Shown here piece by piece: positions 1-7,776 of a stretch of 64,000 bases of DNA; the first letter of the stretch is position 1; the number at the start of each line of letters is the position of its first letter. The notes beneath the pieces were generated by a model that was not told the DNA's origin, ran no database searches, and worked only from the letters and a program-made list of their open reading frames with translations. This stretch comes from an uncultured Saprospiraceae bacterium (GTDB lineage: Bacteria > Bacteroidota > Bacteroidia > Chitinophagales > Saprospiraceae). The stretch spans positions 1-64,000 of the forward strand of contig CALFDU010000006.1 of assembly GCA_937950315.1 (NCBI GenBank), given 5' to 3'. Position numbers and translations under genes: made by a program.

Positions 1-812
1 TTTTTCATAAACTCAACCATTCTATAATCACACACAGTCATTCCATCGAGAATTTTGATGGCTGTACCTTTACCCATTTCCGTGACTTTCTCATGTGGAG
101 CAGCACCCGGCATATCGTAAGCAAGCGTTACATCAAGGTTAATCGCAAAGTCAGGATCAATTCCTGAAGCTGCGGCAGTAGCTCCTCTCAATCCAATTTC
201 TTCTTGGACAGTAAAGCATGCATATATATCATATGGCACTTTTTTATTCTTAAGCGCTCTCAATGTTTCAAGTAAAATGAAAACGGATACTCTGTTATCA
301 AGTGACTTGGCATTTACCATGTCACCCATTTCAATCAATTCTCGTTCTCTTGTAATTGGCGCGCCCGTATAGATCAATTTTTTAACCTTCGCCGCTGGCA
401 AGCCCGTATCTATAAAATAATCTGAAGTCTTAAGCGCTTTGCCTCTTTCTTCTGGAGTCATGATGTGGATTGGTTTACAACCCATGACACCGACCACATC
501 TTCTTTTCCATGGATAATTACCCTCTGCGCAGTCAATGTCTTCGGATCAAACCCTCCAAGCGTATGGAATCTTACAAATCCATCATCATCAACATGAGTC
601 GCAATAAAACCGATTTCATCCATATGAGCTGCAATCATTACTCTTTCTTCACTGGTCCCTTTCTTAATGGCAATAACACTCCCCATCGGATCTATATATA
701 CCTCATCGGCCAATCCTTCCAATTGATCAATAATAAAAGACCTAATTCTCTGTTCAAATCCAGGTGCTCCCGGAACCTTACAACATTCTGCTAGTAATTC
801 TACGTTTATCAT
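1..812 (-). CDS. M42 family metallopeptidase (3' end outside window)
   Basis: Dinuclear-metal aminopeptidase of the M42 (glutamyl aminopeptidase / FrvX / endoglucanase-like) family, probably cytoplasmic, trimming peptides. The reading frame starts at an ATG at 812-810 and stays open to the left edge, giving 270 visible residues of a family usually about 350 long. The expected metal and catalytic residues are present: His63 and Asp65 in AAHMDEIG, Asp172 in NAKSLDNRVS, the Glu204-Glu205 pair in VQEEIGLRGA, and Asp227 in NLDVT. The final metal-binding His lies beyond the window. It is divergent from the flippase gene, with 138 bases between them. The family call is firm; the substrate is not known. 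Confidence 0.9.
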   Translation of the reverse strand, partial: MINVELLAECCKVPGAPGFEQRIRSFIIDQLEGLADEVYIDPMGSVIAIKKGTSEERVMIAAHMDEIGFIATHVDDDGFVRFHTLGGFDPKTLTAQRVIIHGKEDVVGVMGCKPIHIMTPEERGKALKTSDYFIDTGLPAAKVKKLIYTGAPITRERELIEMGDMVNAKSLDNRVSVFILLETLRALKNKKVPYDIYACFTVQEEIGLRGATAAASGIDPDFAINLDVTLAYDMPGAAPHEKVTEMGKGTAIKILDGMTVCDYRMVEFMK

Positions 813-950
813 TTGCTTGACTTTAGCCTACAAAAGTAAGTTTTGGATTGGAATTAAACGAACACACATTATAATTAATCATCATATATTCATCCAGAAA
901 CCTTAAATTTGGTATAATTTGACACTGATTAGAAACATAGACACATATAT

Positions 951-2435
951 ATGTCACTGCTAAGGCAATTTGCAGGACAAACCGTTATTTACGGGATTGG
1001 TCATATTTTATCTAGGGCATTGTATTTTTTGCTTTTGATATTTTATCTGAGTAATCGCTTTGAAGACTCATATGAATATGGACTTTATGGCTTGATGTAT
1101 GGTTACGCAACACTGCTCATCGTTCTGATGTCATATCGCATTGATACGGCATTTTTTAGATTTGGAAGTAAAGACGGATCGCTCAAGTCTACATTTTCTT
1201 CAGCTTTTTTTCCTTTGATCATTACCACAACGATATTGGTTTTACTGATCATCGCATTCAGTTCTCAGATAAGTGGTGTTTTAAATCTGGCACAGTATCC
1301 TCATTACTTCCGTTGGTTTGCGATTATAATTGGTCTTGATGTTCTTTCTTTGCTGCCTTTCGGCAAATTGAGACTTGAGAACAGAGCGAAGACTTTTATG
1401 TTGTTACGGATTGGTAATATTCTACTTACCATGATTTTACTTATTTTCTTTCTAGAATTTTACCTGCCAGCCAATCCTGATGGTGGTTTTTTAAAGCAAA
1501 TTTTTACCAGTCTTTCGCTCGATGTTGATTATGTTTTCATTGCCAACATCGTATCAAGTTTTGTTCTTTTTATCAGCTTACTTTTTACATTAGGCAAACT
1601 AACTTGGAAAGTAGATTGGCAGCTTTGGAAGAAAATGGTGTTATATGCTTTCCCTTTGATTATTGTGGGTATCGCCAACAGTGTCAATCAATATTTTTCT
1701 CCTCAGCTTCAGCAAGCCTTTCTTTCGGGAGGAAATGATCAGAATATTGCAGAGGGAGGTGTATACAGTCTTGCCTTAAGAATAGCTTCATTGCTTGTGA
1801 TTTTTAATTCAGCATTCAACTATGCAGCGGAACCATTCTTTTTTAAAAATGCTGCCAATAGAAACGATAAAGCCATTTACGCCAAGGTATTGAACTTATA
1901 TACTTTGTTTGCTGTTTTGATGATTGTTGGATTGATGTATTACATTGATGTCATGAAGATATTTCTACCTCCAGAATATTTTGGAGGACTCTTTACGATT
2001 CCTATTTTACTTTTTGCTTTTTTAATGTTGGGAATCTATTACAATGTTTCGATCTGGTATAAACTTGCAGATAAAAATATTTATGGGGGATTGATAAGTA
2101 GCGCAGGTGTGATTATAACCTTGAGCTTAAGTTTTATTTTGCTTCCGCAAATAGGAATTGTTGCTTCAGCTTGGTCTTCATTGGCTTGTTATACAGGGAT
2201 GGTTCTTCTTGCACTTTATTTTGGGGGAAAGCACTATCCAATAGATTATGATATAAGGAAATTGCTCGGATTGATATTAATGGCTATTGCCATGGTAGTA
2301 TTTGCTTTGATCATCGAGAAACTAAACCTTACATTGCCAATATCACTTTTGATAAAGACTTTATTATTTATAGCTTTTACTTTACTATTATACAGACAAC
2401 ATAGAAGTCTACTCAAAGAATTAAAAAGTCAGTAA
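951..2435 (+). CDS. Lipid-linked oligosaccharide / polysaccharide flippase (Wzx/MATE-like)
   Basis: Polytopic inner-membrane protein of 494 residues with about 14 predicted hydrophobic segments and short charged loops, the profile of the polysaccharide biosynthesis flippase branch of the MVF/MATE superfamily. It opens with a typical amphipathic N-terminus (LLRQFAGQTVIYGIGHILSR) and ends with a short basic tail. Such proteins move undecaprenyl- or lipid-linked sugars across the inner membrane. No glycosyltransferase gene is adjacent, but the window holds a glycan operon at 36-43 kb and an O-antigen ligase-like gene at 26 kb that it could serve. A TAAATTTG box lies about 40 bases upstream of the ATG. 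Family confident, substrate unknown. Confidence 0.85.
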   Translation: MSLLRQFAGQTVIYGIGHILSRALYFLLLIFYLSNRFEDSYEYGLYGLMYGYATLLIVLMSYRIDTAFFRFGSKDGSLKSTFSSAFFPLIITTTILVLLIIAFSSQISGVLNLAQYPHYFRWFAIIIGLDVLSLLPFGKLRLENRAKTFMLLRIGNILLTMILLIFFLEFYLPANPDGGFLKQIFTSLSLDVDYVFIANIVSSFVLFISLLFTLGKLTWKVDWQLWKKMVLYAFPLIIVGIANSVNQYFSPQLQQAFLSGGNDQNIAEGGVYSLALRIASLLVIFNSAFNYAAEPFFFKNAANRNDKAIYAKVLNLYTLFAVLMIVGLMYYIDVMKIFLPPEYFGGLFTIPILLFAFLMLGIYYNVSIWYKLADKNIYGGLISSAGVIITLSLSFILLPQIGIVASAWSSLACYTGMVLLALYFGGKHYPIDYDIRKLLGLILMAIAMVVFALIIEKLNLTLPISLLIKTLLFIAFTLLLYRQHRSLLKELKSQ

Positions 2436-2547
2436 TTTCTGACAATATGTCAATTCACAACATAAAAAATGACGCATTGACTTCAAATCTTTGCAAAACA
2501 TGAATTGGTAAAACATTTGATAAGTTATCTTGTAACAAATAAATAAA

Positions 2548-5277
2548 ATGACCTACGACAATTTTACTATTAAGGCTCAAGAAGCCATTTTGAAAGGACA
2601 GCAAATGGCTGGGGCACTTGAACAACAGCAAGTTGATACTTCGCATTTATTGCGAGGGATTATTGAAGTGGATGATAGAATGTCTGCTTTTCTTTTTGAG
2701 AAAATGGGAATTTCTTTGAAGCCCTTAATAGATAAATTACAATCTCAGATAACAAGAATACCAAAGGTCAAAGGTGCTGAAAAACAGTTCCTAACCAGTG
2801 ACTCTAATGCAGCTTTGGCGAAAGCCAAAAAACTAATGAAAGATTTTGGGGACGAATTTATTTCATTGGAGCTGATCATTTTAGGAATACTTGATGGCAA
2901 AGATGCTACATCGAGAATCTTGAAAGATATGGGAGCTACTACCAAAGATCTTAAAGCTGCCATCAACGAATTACGAAAAGGAAGAAAGGTAGATGATCAA
3001 CATTCTGATGACCAATACAACTCATTGAATAAGTTTGCCATCAACCTTAACAAGCGAGCGGAAGATGGTAAGCTCGATCCGATCATCGGAAGAGATGAAG
3101 AGATAAGAAGAATACTGCATATACTTTCTAGGAGAAAAAAGAACAACCCAATATTGATTGGTGAAGCGGGTGTAGGAAAAACCGCTATCATTGAAGGAAT
3201 AGCTTGGAGGATTGTAAAACAAGATGTTCCAGAAAATCTTTCAACCAAAAAGATTTATGTTTTGGACATGGCAGCATTGATCGCTGGAGCAAAATACAAA
3301 GGAGAGTTTGAAGAGCGATTGAAAGCGGTGATCAAAGAAGTAAATCTTTCCAACGGAGAAGTGATTCTTTTCATTGATGAGATCCATACCTTGATAGGAG
3401 CGGGTGGTGGAAACGGAGCCATGGATGCAGCCAATATATTGAAACCAGCGCTTGCAAGAGGAGAGATAAGAACAGTGGGTGCAACGACTTTGGATGAGTA
3501 TCAAAAATATTTTGAAGGAGACAAGGCTTTGGTAAGAAGATTTCAGACAGTATATATCGATGAGCCAAGTGTAGAAGATTCGATTTCAATACTTCGTGGA
3601 GTTCAAGATAAATATGAGGTTTACCACAAAATCGAAATACTTGACGAGGCACTCGTTGCAGCTGCCGAACTTTCGCACAGATATATTACTGACCGTGCTT
3701 TACCAGATAAAGCATTAGATCTTATCGATGAAGCCGCTGCCAAGTTAAGATTGGAATTGGACTCAGTTCCAGAAGAAGTGGACGAACTAGATCGTAGAGT
3801 GCGTCAGCTTGAAATCGAGCGAGAGGCGATTAAGAGAGAGGACGATAAGAAAAAATTAAAAGTGATCAACGAGCAGATTGCCAATGCCAAACAAAAACTT
3901 GATTCTGTAAAGGCGGCTTGGATGGGAGAGAAGCGCATCGTTGATAATATGCAGAACATCCGAAAACAAATCGAAGACCTCGAGCATCAAGCAGAAGTTG
4001 CTGAGAGAGAAAGTGATTTTGAGTTGGTAGCCAAACTGAGGTATGGTGATATAAAAGCCAAAGAGGAGGAATTGGTAATAGCAGAAAAAGAATTGGAGAA
4101 ACTTCCAGCAGAAAGTCGATTTACCAATGAAGAAGTAACCAGAGATGATATTGCAGGAGTTGTAGCCAGGTGGACAGGTATTCCTGTCACGAAGATGATG
4201 AAAAGTGACAAAGACAGATTGTTGAATCTAGAACAAGAAATTGGAAAGGGTTTGATCGGTCAGGAAAGAGCAGTAAATGCAGTTTCTGATGCCATCAGAA
4301 GATCGCGTGCTGGATTGGGTGATCCTAATCGGCCAATTGGGTCTTTCATTTTCCTTGGTCCTACGGGTGTTGGTAAAACAGAGTTGGCAAAAATATTGGC
4401 GGAAGTGCTCTTTGATGATAAGACGGCTATCACACGTATAGATATGAGTGAATATCAAGAGAAGCATTCTGTGAGTAGATTGGTAGGAGCACCTCCGGGA
4501 TATGTTGGTTACGATGAAGGAGGGCAATTGACAGAAGCAGTAAGACGCAGACCTTATTCTATTGTTCTTTTGGATGAGATTGAAAAAGCCCACCCAGATA
4601 CTTTCAATATTTTATTGCAAGTGTTGGATGATGGAAGGTTGACAGATAATAAGGGTCGAGAAGCAAACTTTAAGAATACGATTATAATCATGACTTCCAA
4701 CATGGGAGCTCAGACCATTCTTGAAAATTTTGAAGACCTTGATGCGGTCGGTGAAGAGCATCGTGCGGATATCATTGAGACAACAAGATTGGAAGTATTT
4801 GATTTATTGAAAGAGAGCTTACGTCCTGAATTCTTAAACAGAATTGATGATAAAATCATGTTCTTGCCACTGACCAAGAAAGAGATTAAGAAGATTGCCA
4901 AGCTCTTATTAAAGAAATTAACGAAGAATCTTGCCAAACAAGAAATCAAGCTTGAATTGAATGAATCTGCATTGGATTTACTAGCAGATCTTGGCTACGA
5001 GCCTTCATTCGGAGCAAGACCATTGAAAAGAGTAATACAGAATGAATTGGTCAACCCACTTTCTAGGGAGCTTTTGGCTGGGACTTTTGGTGCTGGAGAT
5101 CAGATTTATGTCGGGACAGACGCTAAAGGTTTTACATTTTCTGAAAAAGAGAGTACCAGTACAGAAAAACCTACCGTCGAGAAGAAAACACCTAAAAAGA
5201 AGGATTCTGTCGACGAATTAAAGAAGGCGACCGATGAGTTGAATGATGCCGTAGACGATATTAAGAAAGACGAATAA
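2548..5277 (+). CDS. clpB: ATP-dependent disaggregase chaperone ClpB
   Basis: Hsp100 disaggregase of 909 residues that works with DnaK to extract proteins from aggregates in the cytoplasm. Order of parts: double Clp N-domain (about 1-145), first AAA+ module with Walker A GEAGVGKT near 205-212 and Walker B LFIDEIHTL, a complete coiled-coil middle domain near 405-525 that separates ClpB from ClpA and ClpC, second AAA+ module with GPTGVGKT near 604-611, and the ClpB C-terminal domain. The last roughly 50 residues are a Lys/Glu/Thr-rich low-complexity tail beyond the usual end of the family (about 860 residues). The next gene is a Do-type protease, so two protein-quality genes sit in line, though 83 bases apart. 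Confidence 0.97.
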   Translation: MTYDNFTIKAQEAILKGQQMAGALEQQQVDTSHLLRGIIEVDDRMSAFLFEKMGISLKPLIDKLQSQITRIPKVKGAEKQFLTSDSNAALAKAKKLMKDFGDEFISLELIILGILDGKDATSRILKDMGATTKDLKAAINELRKGRKVDDQHSDDQYNSLNKFAINLNKRAEDGKLDPIIGRDEEIRRILHILSRRKKNNPILIGEAGVGKTAIIEGIAWRIVKQDVPENLSTKKIYVLDMAALIAGAKYKGEFEERLKAVIKEVNLSNGEVILFIDEIHTLIGAGGGNGAMDAANILKPALARGEIRTVGATTLDEYQKYFEGDKALVRRFQTVYIDEPSVEDSISILRGVQDKYEVYHKIEILDEALVAAAELSHRYITDRALPDKALDLIDEAAAKLRLELDSVPEEVDELDRRVRQLEIEREAIKREDDKKKLKVINEQIANAKQKLDSVKAAWMGEKRIVDNMQNIRKQIEDLEHQAEVAERESDFELVAKLRYGDIKAKEEELVIAEKELEKLPAESRFTNEEVTRDDIAGVVARWTGIPVTKMMKSDKDRLLNLEQEIGKGLIGQERAVNAVSDAIRRSRAGLGDPNRPIGSFIFLGPTGVGKTELAKILAEVLFDDKTAITRIDMSEYQEKHSVSRLVGAPPGYVGYDEGGQLTEAVRRRPYSIVLLDEIEKAHPDTFNILLQVLDDGRLTDNKGREANFKNTIIIMTSNMGAQTILENFEDLDAVGEEHRADIIETTRLEVFDLLKESLRPEFLNRIDDKIMFLPLTKKEIKKIAKLLLKKLTKNLAKQEIKLELNESALDLLADLGYEPSFGARPLKRVIQNELVNPLSRELLAGTFGAGDQIYVGTDAKGFTFSEKESTSTEKPTVEKKTPKKKDSVDELKKATDELNDAVDDIKKDE

Positions 5278-5360
5278 CAAACGTTCGTTAATTAATTGTT
5301 AAAGGCTTTTTCTGCATGTAACTACTTGATTTTGAACCCGTTTAAGGTGTAATAAAATCA

Positions 5361-6524
5361 ATGAAAAGAATGAAGCAAGTCGTTTCAATATTATTAGCAG
5401 GGATCTTAGGAGGCATGATAGCTTTGGGAGCTTTCTCATATAAGATGGACAGGCAGACGCCACCAGCTAATATGAAGATGAATCAAGCACCTCAGGCCAT
5501 TTTGATGTCTAATGGATCACACAGCCCTACTAACTTTGTTGATGCTGCAGCTATTTCTACACCTGCTGTAGTACATATTACTGCAGAAGAAAGTGATGCT
5601 TTAGCGAGTCAAAGACTCAATAACAGAAACAATAACATCGATATTTTTGATTTTGATATTTCCGATTTCTTTGGACAACAATTTTTTGGTCCAAAACAAG
5701 GAACGGGTTCAGGTGTTATTTATTCAGAAGATGGATATATCATTACCAACAATCACGTAGTTGGTTTTGCAGATAAGATAAAAGTGTCTCTTACGGATGG
5801 AAGAGAGTTTAATGCAACCAAGGTTGGAACAGATCCAAGCACAGACTTGGCATTACTAAAAATAGAAGCGGACAATCTTCCAACATTACCAATAGGTGAT
5901 TCAGAAGAAGTTAAAATAGGTGAATGGGTACTCGCAGTTGGTAATCCTTTCAATTTAACCTCAACGGTTACAGCGGGTATCGTTAGCGCCAAAGGAAGAG
6001 ATTTAGATATTATAGAAGGGCAGAAAGCGATTGAAGAATTCATACAGACAGATGCAGCTGTAAATCCTGGAAATAGCGGAGGAGCATTGGTAAATGCAGA
6101 TGGAAGCTTGGTAGGAATCAATACAGCGATTGCAACACCTACAGGAGTCTTTGCCGGTTACTCATTTGCTATTCCAATCAATCTTGTCTTAAAGATAGTA
6201 GAGGACATTAAAGTGAATGGTGATATAGATAGAGCAAATCTTGGTATTGAAGGATTTGATGTAGACCAGGAGTTGGCAGAGGAAGAAGGTTTGAACACAA
6301 ACAAGGGTTTCTTTGTTGTAAATGTAGTTGAAGGTAGTGGAGCAAAATTTTCAGGCGTATTACCTAGAGATGTGATTATAGAAGTGAATGATGTTGAGGT
6401 CAATAATATTGAGGATATCAAGAAAGAGATAAAGTTTTCAAAAGTTGGAGATTTGGTGACCTTAAAAGTTCTAAGGAACGGAGAAGAAAAATTACTTCCT
6501 GTTAAATTGAGAAAAAGCTTTTAA
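5361..6524 (+). CDS. Periplasmic Do/DegQ-type serine protease (HtrA family)
   Basis: Periplasmic chymotrypsin-fold protease and chaperone of 387 residues. An N-terminal hydrophobic segment (about 8-28) acts as signal or anchor. The triad is visible: His132 in TNNHVV, Asp162 in STDLALLK, Ser239 in GNSGGAL. A single PDZ domain follows (about 285-385, core GIEGFDVDQELAEE then a carboxylate loop), whereas DegP and DegQ have two, so the architecture is closer to DegS or to short Bacteroidota HtrA proteins. It follows clpB in the same direction and is closed by a strong terminator, which suggests a stress-related pair. A short inverted repeat (TAACAA ... TTGTTA) lies in the 83-base gap. Confidence 0.95.
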   Translation: MKRMKQVVSILLAGILGGMIALGAFSYKMDRQTPPANMKMNQAPQAILMSNGSHSPTNFVDAAAISTPAVVHITAEESDALASQRLNNRNNNIDIFDFDISDFFGQQFFGPKQGTGSGVIYSEDGYIITNNHVVGFADKIKVSLTDGREFNATKVGTDPSTDLALLKIEADNLPTLPIGDSEEVKIGEWVLAVGNPFNLTSTVTAGIVSAKGRDLDIIEGQKAIEEFIQTDAAVNPGNSGGALVNADGSLVGINTAIATPTGVFAGYSFAIPINLVLKIVEDIKVNGDIDRANLGIEGFDVDQELAEEEGLNTNKGFFVVNVVEGSGAKFSGVLPRDVIIEVNDVEVNNIEDIKKEIKFSKVGDLVTLKVLRNGEEKLLPVKLRKSF

Positions 6525-6569
6525 ATAAGCTTTAAGATAAAAGTTGGTTTTTCGTTTTGTTTTGATGTA

Positions 6570-6599
6570 GTCCGTCGCTCCCCGCGGCGGGCTTTTTTT
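6570..6599 (+). terminator. Rho-independent terminator after the HtrA-family gene
   Basis: A perfect 9-bp stem (two G-U pairs) with a 5-base loop at 6570-6592 is followed directly by seven T residues. It is the most GC-rich patch in the neighbourhood and separates the protease gene from galK. Confidence 0.9.
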
Positions 6600-6609
6600 A
6601 TATTTGCAT

Positions 6610-7749
6610 ATGATCTTGCAAAGTATAAGAACCAGTTATGAACGAGCTTTCTCCATTCCTCCTTCATTTATTGTACGTGCTCCAGGTAGAATCAACTTAA
6701 TCGGCGAGCATACAGATTATAACAATGGTTTTGTATTTCCTGCAGCGGTTGACAAGTATGTCTATCTCGCATTTGGTCCAGCGTTTCTTGTAGATGAAAC
6801 GCGAATTTTTGCCAAGGATCTTGCTAAATCTGCAATACTAGATTTAACACAAGTTGAAAAATCCAGTGAATCATGGCAAAACTATTTGATCGGAATCATC
6901 TTGCAGTTTCAAAAGAAAGGACATTCACTCAAAAATTTTAATTGTCTTATTCAATCCACGATACCTATAGGCGGGGGAATGAGTTCTTCTTCTGCACTCG
7001 AATGTGGTTTTGCAAAAGGTCTTGCCCATTTAAATGATATAGAATTAAGTAATTGGGAGATCTTGGAAATGTCGCATACATCAAACCATGAATTTCTAGG
7101 AATCAAAGGAGGGATTATGGATCAGTTTAGTTCGCTTTTTGGAAAGAAGGATCAAGCGATGATTTTAGACTGTGATGATAGATCCTTTAGTTATGAATCT
7201 ATCTTATTAGAAGATTATGAATGGGTTTTAATCAACACACAGGTTCAACATGACAATCTGATTTCTGGTTATGGTGATCGTGTACTTGAATGTAAAGAAG
7301 CAGCAAAAATATTGGGCGTTGAAAGTTTGAGAAGAGCTAGGATGGAAGATTTGGATACAAAGAAATTACAGCTATCAAATGAAATTTACAATCGTGCTTG
7401 TTTTGTGATTGGTGAAAATGAACGCGTACACACATTTGCGCAAGCGTTAAAAGAGAAAAACATCAAACAGCTAGGAGAATTATTGTATGCATCTCATGAT
7501 GGCCTACAACGATTGTATGAAGTAAGTTGTAGGGAATTGGATGTCTTGGTTGATTTAGCAAAAAAAGAGGAAGGAGTAGTAGGCGCTAGGATGATGGGAG
7601 GAGGATTTGGTGGTTGTACATTGAACTTGATTAAGAAGAAAGGCCTTGAAGAAATTGTAGATAGAATCAAAACTTCTTATTTTGAAATGACTAAAATAAG
7701 TCCCGAGCATTACATCGTCGAAATCGAAGATGGTGTGAGTATAATTTAA
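6610..7749 (+). CDS. galK: Galactokinase
   Basis: Cytoplasmic GHMP kinase that phosphorylates galactose to galactose-1-phosphate in the Leloir pathway. The galactokinase signature GRINLIGEHTDYN sits at about residues 26-38, the ATP-binding GHMP motif PIGGGMSSSSALE near 119-131 and the C-terminal glycine-rich MMGGGFGGCTL near 330. Length is 379 residues, usual for the family. The ATG at 6610 is chosen over an in-frame TTG at 6604, because that TTG lies inside a TATATTTG promoter-like box (6599-6606). No other gal genes are adjacent, and the gene stands between a terminator and a secreted-protein gene. The family is very clear; galactose rather than another sugar is inferred from the signature. 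Confidence 0.93.
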   Translation: MILQSIRTSYERAFSIPPSFIVRAPGRINLIGEHTDYNNGFVFPAAVDKYVYLAFGPAFLVDETRIFAKDLAKSAILDLTQVEKSSESWQNYLIGIILQFQKKGHSLKNFNCLIQSTIPIGGGMSSSSALECGFAKGLAHLNDIELSNWEILEMSHTSNHEFLGIKGGIMDQFSSLFGKKDQAMILDCDDRSFSYESILLEDYEWVLINTQVQHDNLISGYGDRVLECKEAAKILGVESLRRARMEDLDTKKLQLSNEIYNRACFVIGENERVHTFAQALKEKNIKQLGELLYASHDGLQRLYEVSCRELDVLVDLAKKEEGVVGARMMGGGFGGCTLNLIKKKGLEEIVDRIKTSYFEMTKISPEHYIVEIEDGVSII

Positions 7750-7776
7750 TCAACGTATTTTCGAAAAAAATAAAAA

